Assembly (NCBI RefSeq): GCF_002954225.1
Contig: NZ_PPTH01000014.1
Span: 274,812 to 338,811 of the forward strand
Direction of reading: 5' to 3'
Origin: Arthrobacter ruber
Lineage (GTDB): Bacteria; Actinomycetota; Actinomycetes; Actinomycetales; Micrococcaceae
Length of the DNA stretch: 64,000 nt
The notes under the pieces: generated by a model
Databases searched by the model: none
The model's input: only the letters and a program-made list of their open reading frames with translations
What the model was told of the DNA's origin: nothing
Shown: positions 55,313-64,000 of the stretch, in pieces
Numbering within the stretch: position 1 is the first letter of the stretch
How the letters are laid out: each line of letters opens with the position of its first letter
Made by a program: the position numbers and the translations under genes

Positions 55313-55460
55313 GGGCGGCAGGATCGCCGCTCCCCGACCGTTCAATGCGGACAGTGCCCGACGCGGTACCGAATCGCGCCCACGCTTCCCACCCGCCCTT
55401 CTTCGACGGCTTTGTTCCGACTGACCCTAGCTGCCCCGGCAGCAATCTCGGGCGCCCCAT
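55313..55460 (-). pseudogene. Tyrosine integrase, N-terminal fragment
   Basis: ATG at 55460 overlaps the excisionase-like stop by one base. The first 49 residues (MGRPRLLPGQLGSVGTKPSK then GGWEAWARFGTASG) look like the arm-binding beta-sheet start of an actinobacterial site-specific integrase. The frame then fuses directly to ISL3 transposase sequence; the core-binding and catalytic R-H-R-Y domains are absent. The island therefore lacks its own working integrase. Confidence 0.65.
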
Positions 55461-55669
55461 CAGGCAGCGTCCTTCATGCTTTCGTACCAAGCGAGGAACT
55501 GTGCCTGGTCGTATCGGACAATGCCATTGAGGCGACGAGCCGGCGGACCGACGCCGGAGGAGTGCCAGTTGGCCAGGGTTTTCGGGGCAACCCCGAGAAT
55601 CCGAGCGACCTCGATCCTGGTCAGGACTTTGACTAACGGGGTTGCGGATTGATCGTTGTTTTCATTCAT
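55460..55669 (-). CDS. Excisionase-like helix-turn-helix protein
   Basis: A 69-aa MerR-type winged HTH: VLTRIEVARILGVAPKTLAN forms the helix-turn-helix, followed by VGPPARRLNGIVRYDQAQFL and AWYESMKDA, as in recombination directionality factors paired with actinobacterial integrases. ATG 55669 is used; ATG 55678 is possible. It is coupled to the integrase fragment and sits near the AAACGTCG site that may be its target. Confidence 0.8.
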   Translation of the reverse strand: MNENNDQSATPLVKVLTRIEVARILGVAPKTLANWHSSGVGPPARRLNGIVRYDQAQFLAWYESMKDAA

Positions 55670-55720
55670 AGAAACCATGTGTGCGGCGGCAAAAGGAACT
55701 CTCACCGGCTCTGCACAGCG

Positions 55721-55742
55721 CAAAACGTCGGATAAACGTCGG
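55721..55742. promoter_or_regulatory. Right-end double AAACGTCG site
   Basis: AAACGTCG occurs twice within 22 bases, almost identical to 29883-29905 at the left end and in the same orientation. It is probably an arm or excisionase-binding site, and it overlaps the excisionase promoter region. Confidence 0.55.
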
Positions 55743-55766
55743 ATTGAAAAGACAGCTGACACAACA

Positions 55767-55806
55767 AACCCCTCCTGTTAGGTGTTTTACCTAGTCAGGA
55801 GGGGTT
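55767..55806. terminator. Hairpin between tRNA-Thr and the excisionase gene
   Basis: Outer stem AACCCCTCCTG / CAGGAGGGGTT with an inner AGGT / ACCT stem around GTTTT. It begins just past the tRNA 3' end in the direction of tRNA transcription and probably terminates it. It lies inside the island next to the attachment core. Confidence 0.7.
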
Positions 55807-55807
55807 G

Positions 55808-55850
55808 GTGGAGCCCCCTGTCGGATTCGAACCGACGACCCCCGCTTTAC
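55808..55850. repeat. Right attachment site (43-bp repeat in tRNA-Thr)
   Basis: Identical to 29720-29762 and contained in the 3' part of the intact tRNA-Thr gene. Integration here restored a complete tRNA, leaving the partial copy at the far end. Confidence 0.92.
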
Positions 55851-55885
55851 AAGAGCGGTGCTCTGGCCAACTGAGCTAAGGAGGC
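55809..55885 (-). tRNA. tRNA-Thr (TGT anticodon)
   Basis: The minus strand folds as a cloverleaf: acceptor GCCTCCT / AGGGGGC with one G-T pair, D arm around AGCTCAGTTGGCCAGAGC, anticodon stem CCGCT / AGCGG enclosing CTTGTAA (anticodon TGT), T arm GTCGG-TTCGAAT-CCGAC, discriminator T and encoded CCA. It reads ACA codons. It is the island's integration target. The 221 bases between it and otsA hold no gene. Confidence 0.95.
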
Positions 55886-56106
55886 GTACCGGCCGGAGCC
55901 GGCGAGCGCGGTGGCCCCTTCGACCTACGGGAGGAGGGGACGCCGAGCGCTCGTTAAGGGTAGCCCAGCACCCGCACCGCGGGAAATCAGGCCATGGGAA
56001 GCCGAGGCGACGGCCGCCGGCACGGAGGAACCTCTTCCCGGGGCAGCGGCACCGGACCCCGGACGGCGTGAACCGATAGAGTCGACGACGAGACCGAACT
56101 ACTGCG

Positions 56107-57600
56107 ATGGAGCCCGTTTTGAGTGCACAGCCTTCGACCACCCCGGGCATCACGCCGCCCTCCGCGACCGAGGGGGAGTTCGGTGATTTCGACTTCATCG
56201 TCGTCTCGAACCGGCTCGCTGTGGACCGCGTCGTCGACGAGCACGGCGAGAGCTCATGGCGACGCTCCCCCGGCGGCCTCGTGACGGCCCTCGCCCCCGT
56301 GATGGCGAAGGCCGACGGCGCCTGGGTCGGCTGGCACGGAGCGCCCGACGAGACGCTCGAGCCCTTCGACGAGGACACCATGCACCTGGTCCCCGTGCCG
56401 CTCAGCGCCGAGGAGGTGGAGCTCTATTACGAGGGCTTCTCCAACGCCACCCTGTGGCCCCTGTACCACGACGTCATCGCGTCCCCCGAGTTCCACAGGA
56501 CCTGGTGGGACTCCTACCGGAAGGTGAACGAGCGGTTCGCGGAGGCGACGGCGTCTGTCGCGGCCGAGGGCGCCACGGTGTGGGTGCAGGACTACCAGCT
56601 GCAGCTCGTGCCGAAGATGCTGCGGCAGGCGCGCCCCGACCTGAAGATCGGCTTCTTCAACCACATCCCCTTCCCGCCCCTGGAGATCTACGCGCAACTG
56701 CCCTGGCGGCGCCAGGTGATCGAGGGGCTGCTGGGCGCCGACCTCATCGGCTTCCAGCGGCCGAGCGACGCGAGCAACTTCCTGCGCTGCGTGCGCCGCT
56801 TCAAGGGCTACACCATCAAGGCGCAGCAGGTGCATGTGCCCGCCGACGACGGCACGCCGGCCTACGTCTCCCGCGCCGAGGCGTTCCCCATCTCCATCGA
56901 CACGGCGTCGATCACGGAACTGGCGCACCGCCCCGACGTGATCGAGCGGTCAAGGGAGATCCGACGCGAGCTGGGCGATCCGCAGCACATCCTGCTCGGC
57001 GTCGACCGCCTCGACTACACCAAGGGCATCGGCCATCGCCTGAAGGCCTACGGCGAGCTGCTCGAGGACGGCGCCATCACGGTCGAGGACGCCGCCCTCA
57101 TCCAGGTGGCCAGCCCGAGCCGCGAGCGCGTGGAGCAGTACCGCATCCTGCGCGAGGACATCGAGGGCGCGGTCGGCCGGATCAACGGCACCCACGACAC
57201 CATGAAGAACACGGCCATCCGGTACCTCCACCACAGCTACCCGGTGGAGGAGATGGTGGCGCTGTACCTCGCCGCGGACGTCATGCTCGTGACGGCGCTG
57301 CGTGACGGCATGAACCTCGTGGCCAAGGAGTACGTCGCGGCCCGCACCGCGAACACGGGCATGCTCGTGCTCAGCGAGTTCGCGGGCGCGGCGGACACCC
57401 TCCGGCAGGCGATCCTGGTGAACCCGCACGACATCGACGGGCTGAAGAGTGCCATCGTCTCGGCCATCACCATGCCGAAGGCGGAGGCCATGCGGCGCAT
57501 GCGGCTCATGCGCCGGCAGGTGGTCCAGAACGACGTCGAGCGGTGGTCCCGGGCCTTCCTCAACGCCCTCCAGTCCGAGGGTCCCGATCATGACGCTTGA
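56107..57600 (+). CDS. otsA: Trehalose-6-phosphate synthase
   Basis: A 497-aa GT20 glycosyltransferase that joins UDP-glucose and glucose-6-phosphate to give trehalose-6-phosphate, a stress protectant route. Visible: VVSNRLAVDR near residue 32, WVGWHGA near 74, the HIPFPP loop near 186, the UDP-glucose site GVDRLDYTKGI near 298, and TALRDGMNLVAKEY near 396. otsB follows with an 11-base overlap, so both steps are made together. Confidence 0.96.
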   Translation: MEPVLSAQPSTTPGITPPSATEGEFGDFDFIVVSNRLAVDRVVDEHGESSWRRSPGGLVTALAPVMAKADGAWVGWHGAPDETLEPFDEDTMHLVPVPLSAEEVELYYEGFSNATLWPLYHDVIASPEFHRTWWDSYRKVNERFAEATASVAAEGATVWVQDYQLQLVPKMLRQARPDLKIGFFNHIPFPPLEIYAQLPWRRQVIEGLLGADLIGFQRPSDASNFLRCVRRFKGYTIKAQQVHVPADDGTPAYVSRAEAFPISIDTASITELAHRPDVIERSREIRRELGDPQHILLGVDRLDYTKGIGHRLKAYGELLEDGAITVEDAALIQVASPSRERVEQYRILREDIEGAVGRINGTHDTMKNTAIRYLHHSYPVEEMVALYLAADVMLVTALRDGMNLVAKEYVAARTANTGMLVLSEFAGAADTLRQAILVNPHDIDGLKSAIVSAITMPKAEAMRRMRLMRRQVVQNDVERWSRAFLNALQSEGPDHDA

Positions 57601-58369
57601 ACCGGCCCTGCACGCCGCCCTGGGGCGCCTTGCCTCCACCCCGCGACTGCTCGTGGCACTGGATTTCGACGGCACGCTCGCCCCGCTCGTCGAGCGGGCC
57701 GAGGACGCCCGGGCGTTGCCCGCGTCGGCTTCGGCGGTCCGCGCGCTGGCCGACCTCCCCCACACGACCACAGCCCTGATCTCGGGGCGCGCCCTCGCGA
57801 GCCTCCGCGCCGCTGCCGATCCTCCCGGGGATACCCTGCTGATCGGCAGCCATGGCGCCGAGACCTGGACCGGCCCCGACGCCGCACCCCTCGCGCTGAC
57901 GCCCGAGCAGGAGGACCTGCGCACCCGCGCCGTCGACGTCGTCGAACGCACGGTCTCCGCACACGAGGGGACGCGCATCGAGCTGAAGCCGGCCGGTGTC
58001 GTCCTTCACACGAGGACCGCGGCCGACGACGTCGCCGATGCCGCGGTCGAGGCAGCCAGGGCCGGCCTGGCCCAGCTCGAGGGGGTCCGCGTCACGGACG
58101 GGAAGCGTGTCCTCGAGATCTCGGTGGTGGCCGCGGACAAGGGGCAGGGGCTGGCACTGCTCCGGGAGACCACAGGCGCCACCGCGGTCCTCTTCGCGGG
58201 CGACGACGTGACCGACGAGCACGCGCAGCGCACCCTCGGCCCCGACGACGTCGGAATACGGATCGGCCCCGGAACGACGGCGGCCGCCTTCACCGTGCCC
58301 ACGCCCGAGGATTTCTCGGAGGTGCTGCAGGAACTCGTGTCCCTGCGGGCCCCTGGTGCGCGCCGCTAG
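57590..58369 (+). CDS. otsB: Trehalose-6-phosphate phosphatase
   Basis: A 259-aa HAD-superfamily phosphatase that releases trehalose. The nucleophile Asp25 and Asp27 are in LDFDGTLAP, the Ser/Thr motif in ALISGRAL, Lys in ADKGQGL and the acidic motif GDDVTDEHA near 205. The ATG at 57590 lies within the end of otsA; longer in-frame starts run far into otsA and are rejected. Confidence 0.95.
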   Translation: MTLEPALHAALGRLASTPRLLVALDFDGTLAPLVERAEDARALPASASAVRALADLPHTTTALISGRALASLRAAADPPGDTLLIGSHGAETWTGPDAAPLALTPEQEDLRTRAVDVVERTVSAHEGTRIELKPAGVVLHTRTAADDVADAAVEAARAGLAQLEGVRVTDGKRVLEISVVAADKGQGLALLRETTGATAVLFAGDDVTDEHAQRTLGPDDVGIRIGPGTTAAAFTVPTPEDFSEVLQELVSLRAPGARR

Positions 58370-58501
58370 AGGAACGTGTCATACTACGGGGACGCGGCTC
58401 CTGTCACCGGTACTGGTGGCCGGCCGCGCACCCCAACTGAATATCTTCCATTCACTACGGATCGTCGGGCACGTACCTGCCCGTGAAAAGGAACCAACAC
58501 C

Positions 58502-59590
<1,089 letters not shown>

Positions 59591-59625
59591 GTCCCTCCGC
59601 GGACACAGCACCACGAACGACGACG

Positions 59626-59674
59626 GCGGTGGCTCCGCCGGGTATCCCTCGGGAGGCCCGGTGGACGCCACCGC
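59626..59674 (+). terminator. Terminator of the ABC ATPase gene
   Basis: Outer stem GCGGTGGC / GCCACCGC with an inner CCGGG / CCCGG stem, followed by TTCGTTT. Confidence 0.7.
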
Positions 59675-59736
59675 TTCGTTTAACGGCAACTACGCTTGGA
59701 CCAGGACCACCCCCGCCCTATCGCGAAAGCAAGATC

Positions 59737-61101
59737 ATGACCGAGATTTCCAACGCCCAGTGGCATGACGAGCCGACCGACTACGACCAGACCGGCAAAC
59801 TGCCGCGATTACGGCCGGCGTCCGCCGAGGGCCCGAGCTCGCTGGGATCCCTGAACATCACCGCCGCCGCCACCGACCCGGAGCTGCTCGACCTCCCCTG
59901 GCACGTGGCCCTCGAGGAATGGCCGGCCAGTGCACTCGCGGCGCTCCCCCGCGGTATCTCCCGGCATATCGTGCGGTTCGCCCACCTCGGCGGTTCCGTG
60001 ATCGCCGTGAAGGAGACCAGCGAGCACATCGCCCGTCACGAGTACCACATGCTGCGCAAGCTGCAGCGACTGGACGTGCCGTGCGTCGAGCCCGTGGCCG
60101 TGATCTCCGGACGGACCAGCCCCACGGGCGAGGAGCTCGATCCCGTGCTCGTCACGCGGCATCTCAAGTTCTCGCTGCCCTACCGTGCGTTGTTCTCGCA
60201 GACGCTCCGCCGGGACACCCTGACGCGGCTCATCGACGCCCAGGCGCTGCTCCTGGTCCGCCTGCACCTCATCGGGTTCTACTGGGGCGACGTCTCCCTC
60301 TCCAACACCCTCTTCCGCAGGGATGCGGGAGCGTTCGCCGCCTATCTCGTCGACGCCGAGACCGGCGAGCTGTACCCGGAGCTCTCGACCGGCCAGCGGG
60401 AGTACGACCTCGAGATCGCCCGGGTGAACATCGCAGGGGAGCTGATGGACCTCGCCGAGGGCGGGCTCATCGAGGAGAAGGTGGACCCGCTCGCGACCAG
60501 CGAACTCATCATGGACAGCTACCGCCGCCTCTGGACGGAACTGACTGAGAAGGAATCCTTCGAGCTGGGCGAGCGCTGGCGGGTGGGGGCCCGCATCCGC
60601 CGACTCAACGAACTCGGCTTCGACGTCGAGGAGTACGCCATCAGGTCCGCCGCCAACGGCACCCAGATCCAGCTGCAACCAAAGGTGGTCGACGCCGGAC
60701 ACCACAGCCGCCGCCTCCTGCGGCTCACGGGCCTCGACGCCCAGGAGAACCAGGCCCGCCGGCTCCTGAACGACCTCGATGCCTACCGTGCCGACAGCGA
60801 CCCGGCACTCGACGAGGAGTTCAGCGCACACCTCTGGGTGAACGAGGTGTTCGAGCCGATCGTCCGGGCCGTGCCCCGGGAACTCGGCGGCAAGCTCGAA
60901 CCCGCGCAGGTGGTCCACGAAGTACTCGAACACCGGTGGTACATGTCCGAGCGTGAGGACCGGAACGTCCCGCTGGCGGAGGCCGTGCAGTCCTACCTGG
61001 ACGACGAACTGCGCCACCGACGCGACGAGGCGGCGATCATGCTGACAGCCGATGCCGGGACCATAGGCATCGACGAGGACTCGGAGTACGGCGACAACTA
61101 G
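59737..61101 (+). CDS. DUF4032 domain protein (kinase-fold-like)
   Basis: A 454-aa soluble protein. The N-terminal half (about 80-250) has a lipopolysaccharide-kinase-like fold: GGSVIAVKETSEHIARHEYH (possible lysine and glutamate), a catalytic-loop-like LIGFYWGDVSLSNTLF and LVDAETGEL. The C-terminal DUF4032 part spans about 255-420. This arrangement is typical of actinobacteria, where the role is unknown. The ATG at 59737 is preferred; the upstream in-frame extension is Pro-rich shadow. Confidence 0.85.
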   Translation: MTEISNAQWHDEPTDYDQTGKLPRLRPASAEGPSSLGSLNITAAATDPELLDLPWHVALEEWPASALAALPRGISRHIVRFAHLGGSVIAVKETSEHIARHEYHMLRKLQRLDVPCVEPVAVISGRTSPTGEELDPVLVTRHLKFSLPYRALFSQTLRRDTLTRLIDAQALLLVRLHLIGFYWGDVSLSNTLFRRDAGAFAAYLVDAETGELYPELSTGQREYDLEIARVNIAGELMDLAEGGLIEEKVDPLATSELIMDSYRRLWTELTEKESFELGERWRVGARIRRLNELGFDVEEYAIRSAANGTQIQLQPKVVDAGHHSRRLLRLTGLDAQENQARRLLNDLDAYRADSDPALDEEFSAHLWVNEVFEPIVRAVPRELGGKLEPAQVVHEVLEHRWYMSEREDRNVPLAEAVQSYLDDELRHRRDEAAIMLTADAGTIGIDEDSEYGDN

Positions 61102-61112
61102 GTGTTAAAGGA

Positions 61113-61143
61113 AAGGACCGGCAGCCGATGGCTGCCGGTCCTT
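61113..61143. terminator. Bidirectional terminator
   Basis: Perfect 14-bp stem AAGGACCGGCAGCC / GGCTGCCGGTCCTT with loop GAT, between the convergent DUF4032 and DUF4190 genes. Confidence 0.85.
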
Positions 61144-61156
61144 CCTGCTCAGGAGC

Positions 61157-61681
61157 CTACGGGCACTGTGTGGGCTGGCCCTGAACGGTGACGGGCGTGC
61201 CGGTGGGCAAGCCTTCGCACGCTTCCAGGATCTGCCCTGCCAGCTCTGCAGCGAAGCTGGCGATGACGGCGATGAGGATCGCGCCGAGGATCGTGAACAC
61301 GACGCCGATAATGATGCCGGCGAGGGCAAAGCCGTTGCCCATCCTCGCTTTCCGGGACTTCACGAAGGCGATGATGCTGATCACCAGTCCCACGGGGGCG
61401 ATCAGGATGGCGAGGATAAATCCGACGATCCCGAGCGTCCTGCCCGGGTTCTCCGCCGGCTGGCCCTGATAGCCCTGCTGTCCCGGGTAGTTGCCCATCG
61501 CGGAGCCGTACTGTCCCTGCTGACCGTACGGTGACTGCCCCTGCTGACCGTACGGCGACGTGCTCTGCTCGCCGTACTGCGGCCGGTTCTGACCGTACTG
61601 CGGCTGGTTCTGGCCGTACTGCGGCTGGTTCTGCTGACCGTAGGGCGAGTTGCCCTGCTGATCCGGATTGTTGTCAGACAT
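61157..61681 (-). CDS. DUF4190-like membrane protein with QPQYGQ repeats
   Basis: A 174-aa protein. Residues 1-75 are a Gln/Tyr/Gly/Pro-rich cytoplasmic tail with repeats such as QPQYGQN and SPYGQQGQ; residues 82-150 hold two membrane helices around IGLxF-like DUF4190 text (LGIVGFILAILIAPVGLVIS and GFALAGIIIGVVFTILGAIL); the last 25 residues are extracellular, with two Cys. Function unknown. The ATG at 61681 is chosen because the upstream extension lacks a ribosome-binding site. Confidence 0.82.
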   Translation of the reverse strand: MSDNNPDQQGNSPYGQQNQPQYGQNQPQYGQNRPQYGEQSTSPYGQQGQSPYGQQGQYGSAMGNYPGQQGYQGQPAENPGRTLGIVGFILAILIAPVGLVISIIAFVKSRKARMGNGFALAGIIIGVVFTILGAILIAVIASFAAELAGQILEACEGLPTGTPVTVQGQPTQCP

Positions 61682-61781
61682 GCTGCCCCCAGGGGAAAAA
61701 TGGTAAGTGACGGGAACTCCCGGCAGTTTCCTAAACGGTATCATCGGGCGCCTGCCCGCAGCAGGAGCGGCGACGCAACGA

Positions 61782-63152
61782 TCAGGAGATGATCGCCTTC
61801 CCCGGATTGAGGATGTTCAGCGGGTCGAATACCTGCTTGATGCGGCTCTGCAGCTCGAGGACCGCGGGCGACTGCTCCCAGGCGAGCCAGCGACGCTTGT
61901 ACTGACCCACTCCGTGCTCACCCGTGATGGTTCCGCCGAGGTCCAGCGCACACCGGACCGATTCGTCGAGCGCCTCTTCCAGTCGCTCCTGCGCCCGCTC
62001 CCCCTCACTCCGTTCCACCCAGAAAGTGGGGTGGAGATTGCCGTCCCCAGCATGCGCCACGACCTTCAGCCGGACCTCATGACGGAGGGCCATGGCCTCG
62101 AGAGCGGCGACATACCGCACGAGCTGGGACTTCGGGACGGCGACGTCCTCCCCCACCCGATACAGGTCGTCCACCTCGTCGCCGCGGCTGTGGCGTCTGA
62201 GGTCTATGAGCCGGTCGGCCTCCCCCGATCCTTCCTCGCTCACGCCGGCACCCAGGTCGAGGAGAACGCGCCGGATGACCTCGGCTTCCACGGCAGCACC
62301 GTACCCGTCGGTCTGCACCAGGAGGAGTGAACCCCCGCGGTTACGGAGGTCCGAGCCGTGGGCGCCGTCGAGCGCCTCGAGCGTCCGTCCGTCGAGGAGC
62401 TCGAGGATGGCCGGTTGCACCCGGGCCCGGCCGATGGCGAGAACGCCCGCCGCCGCCTGGGTGAAGTCGTCGAAGAAGGCGGCAAGCGTATGCACTGCCT
62501 GAGGCAGGTAGCGAAGACGCACGGTGATGCCGACGATGACGCCGAGAGTACCTTCCGACCCGGTCATGAGGGCCGTCAGGTCGTAGCCGGCCACCCCCTT
62601 GAAGGTCCGGTGACCGGTCGAGACGAGCGACCCGTCCGCCAGTACTACCTCGAGTGCCAGCACGGAATCCCGGGTGACACCGTACTTGGCGCATCGGAGT
62701 CCACCCGCGTTCGTGGCCACATTGCCGCCGATGGTGGACCATCGATAGCTGGCCGGATCGGGTGCGTACATCAGCCCGTACGGAGCCGCAGCAGCATTAA
62801 GGTCTGCGTTGACCACGCCGGGCTCGACGACGGCCGTTTCGTCGTCGGGATTGATCTCGACGATCCGGGTCATGAGTTCGAGGGACAGGACCACGCTGCC
62901 GGTCGTGGCGTGGGCACCGCCGGAAACGCCGGACCCTGCGCCCCGGCACACGATCGGAACCGAGTGGCGGGTCGCCCATTTCAGGAGCGTCCGGACATCG
63001 TCGACCGAACGTGCCAGCACGACTGCCAGCGGAAGGATCACCTGCTCGATGGGGCCCTGGTCCCGGGAGTACCGCGCGAGATCCTCGTCCGACGTCGATA
63101 CCCGTCCGGGCAGCGAGGCCTCCAGCTCTGCGATGGTGGTTGCGTCTGTCAT
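61782..63152 (-). CDS. FAD-linked oxidase, GlcD/lactate dehydrogenase type
   Basis: A 456-aa flavoprotein of the PCMH/VAO class, oxidising a 2-hydroxy acid such as glycolate or D-lactate. FAD-binding domain (about 35-215): VICRGAGSGVSGGAH, PDPASYRWSTIGGNVATNAGG. C-terminal FAD-oxidase domain (about 215-455): VAHAGDGNLHPTF and GEHGVGQYKRRWL, with metal-binding His. The substrate is not fixed by sequence. ATG 63152 overlaps the SRPBCC stop by 4 bases. Confidence 0.92.
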   Translation of the reverse strand: MTDATTIAELEASLPGRVSTSDEDLARYSRDQGPIEQVILPLAVVLARSVDDVRTLLKWATRHSVPIVCRGAGSGVSGGAHATTGSVVLSLELMTRIVEINPDDETAVVEPGVVNADLNAAAAPYGLMYAPDPASYRWSTIGGNVATNAGGLRCAKYGVTRDSVLALEVVLADGSLVSTGHRTFKGVAGYDLTALMTGSEGTLGVIVGITVRLRYLPQAVHTLAAFFDDFTQAAAGVLAIGRARVQPAILELLDGRTLEALDGAHGSDLRNRGGSLLLVQTDGYGAAVEAEVIRRVLLDLGAGVSEEGSGEADRLIDLRRHSRGDEVDDLYRVGEDVAVPKSQLVRYVAALEAMALRHEVRLKVVAHAGDGNLHPTFWVERSEGERAQERLEEALDESVRCALDLGGTITGEHGVGQYKRRWLAWEQSPAVLELQSRIKQVFDPLNILNPGKAIIS

Positions 63153-63673
63153 GATCCCCCCATGAATCGCCGGTAGCGCGCCAGGGCTCCGGGCCAGAAC
63201 AAGCGGTAGAAGTCGTAGGTGTCCTGCGGATCGGCAGTCGTCCACCCGTCATGACCGAGAGTGAGCACGGTAGAGGTGCTCTCACTTGGCCGGTTCACCA
63301 GCGTCGGCTCCGCCGTATCCGCCGCGCCACCGTCTCCCAGAACCAGTTCGAGACGAACCTGGGTGGTCGAGGCAGAGCCGGGATGCTTCCATCTCAACTC
63401 GAGCCACTGCCCGGGCCGACCCTCGATCACCTCCCCCCACACGTTCTCCTCGTCCTCCGCCGAGGTCTCCACGAGGGCGTTGTCCTCCAGGTCGAAGAAA
63501 CTGTCGTCCCCCCAGCGGCTCAGCTCATCCGCAGGCCACCAGAGATGCAGATGCTCCGTGAGCCCCGCCCAGGCGTGATCCGCAGGCGCGGGTACCGTCA
63601 CGACAGCCTGTAGAGGCGGTCGAGGAGCCGGGAGGTCGCCGGCGGCGGAAGAATGCGAGAACAGACCACTCAT
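63149..63673 (-). CDS. SRPBCC (START-like) domain protein
   Basis: A 174-aa protein with the Bet v1/AHSA1-like beginning ADHAWAGLTEHLHLWWP and a grip-fold pattern ending DTYDFYRLFWPGALARYRRF. Such domains bind hydrophobic ligands or Hsp90. It is first in a two-gene operon, overlapping the FAD oxidase by 4 bases, so a linked role is likely. The 256 bases between it and the rRNA terminator are T/G-rich with short GTGCCT repeats and no gene. Confidence 0.78.
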   Translation of the reverse strand: MSGLFSHSSAAGDLPAPRPPLQAVVTVPAPADHAWAGLTEHLHLWWPADELSRWGDDSFFDLEDNALVETSAEDEENVWGEVIEGRPGQWLELRWKHPGSASTTQVRLELVLGDGGAADTAEPTLVNRPSESTSTVLTLGHDGWTTADPQDTYDFYRLFWPGALARYRRFMGGS

Positions 63674-63929
63674 GTACCGACCCTACCGTCGGGTGTGCAG
63701 TGCTTTGCGCGGGCTGGTCGGTTCTGGCGGATGCTGTGGCGGGTGCTGTGGCTGCCGACCGGTGCTTGACGGGTGTCAGCTCCGTCGGCGGTGGTGGTGT
63801 GGTCGGTTGCCGGGAGTACGGTTCCGGGTGGTGTCGGCCCTCTTGGGGATGGTGCCGGCGGGTCGGCGGCCGTGCGGCTGTGTGCCTGTGTGCCTGTGCC
63901 TGTGGGGGTGGGTTTGGTGGTTAACGGGG

Positions 63930-63959
63930 AAGAGGCCCCACCGTGGGGTGGGGCCTCTT
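63930..63959 (-). terminator. rRNA operon terminator
   Basis: Perfect 13-bp stem AAGAGGCCCCACC / GGTGGGGCCTCTT with a 4-base loop, 12 bases past the 5S rRNA 3' end. Confidence 0.85.
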
Positions 63960-63971
63960 GCCTGTAATGGT

Positions 63972-64000
63972 TGTCCGGCGGTGTCCTACTCTCCCACACT
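63972..64000 (-). rRNA. 5S rRNA, 3' end (partial)
   Basis: The minus strand reads AGTGTGGGAGAGTAGGACAC followed by CGCCGGACA, the conserved 3' end of actinobacterial 5S rRNA. The gene, and presumably the 23S and 16S genes, continue beyond the window. Confidence 0.93.

Larger units (their letters stand above)
29720..55850. mobile_element. Integrated genomic island in tRNA-Thr(TGT), about 26 kb
   Basis: The region is bounded by 43-bp perfect direct repeats, the right one being the 3' part of an intact tRNA-Thr and the left one an isolated copy. Between them, genes look more AT-rich and include remnants, toxin-antitoxin pairs and toxin genes. At the right end are an excisionase-like gene and a truncated integrase. 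No replication, conjugation or phage structural genes are present, so it is a defence/toxin island rather than a full ICE or prophage. Loss of most of the integrase suggests it can no longer excise by itself. Confidence 0.88.

Noticed and set aside
29720..55850. Island as a prophage or conjugative element
   Set aside because: No capsid, tail, terminase, relaxase, FtsK/TraB-like or replication genes are visible.

Overview
The window is high-GC actinobacterial chromosome, most likely Arthrobacter or a close Micrococcaceae relative. This is inferred from protein character and gene sets (XPB-type helicase pair, stand-alone groEL with CIRCE operators, LytR_C and DUF3263 next to ung, tandem FemAB ligases, otsA-otsB, an MsiK-type ATPase and DUF4032), not from a database search. 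It divides into a conserved left arm (1-29.7 kb), a 26-kb integrated island (29.7-55.85 kb) and a conserved right arm ending in the 3' end of a 5S rRNA gene.

Left arm: a helicase-associated protein and XPB helicase; an OmpR-type two-component system; a WXG100 protein; groEL under two tandem CIRCE elements; LytR_C, DUF3263 and uracil-DNA glycosylase; a ThrE-type exporter; two FemAB peptidoglycan-bridge ligases; redox enzymes (aldo/keto reductase, NAD-dependent epimerase, Old Yellow Enzyme, SDR); small membrane and acidic proteins; a phosphoesterase, an MFS exporter and a universal stress protein; a YgiB-like lipoprotein / YgiC-like ATP-grasp / amino-acid permease operon; and an RsgA-type GTPase preceded by a chain of tiny ORFs joined by ATGA overlaps.

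Island: a 43-bp direct repeat of the 3' part of tRNA-Thr(TGT) lies at 29720-29762 and again inside the intact tRNA at 55808-55850. Next to the left copy are helically phased TTCCCG repeats, and a related double AAACGTCG motif occurs at both ends. At the right end an excisionase-like gene overlaps an integrase gene that is cut after about 49 codons by the 3' part of an ISL3-family transposase, so the island is probably stranded. Cargo: RES-Xre toxin-antitoxin, an HTH/nucleotidyltransferase pair with a frameshift, a degraded DNA methyltransferase, a frameshifted HAD-like gene, a remnant of a Hint-type polymorphic toxin with a possible immunity gene, a compact Tc-like toxin locus (958-aa TcA-like protein plus a 2423-aa TcB-TcC fusion), a patatin phospholipase with a coupled partner, and a DUF4062/NB-ARC/TPR STAND protein with eight near-identical 120-bp TPR units. 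The Tc-like locus and the STAND gene are the most interesting content.

Right arm: tRNA-Thr, trehalose synthesis genes otsA-otsB, an MsiK-like sugar ABC ATPase, a DUF4032 protein, a DUF4190 membrane protein, a GlcD-like FAD oxidase coupled to an SRPBCC protein, then the rRNA operon terminator and partial 5S rRNA. Long antisense ORFs opposite the GC-rich genes were judged to be shadows.
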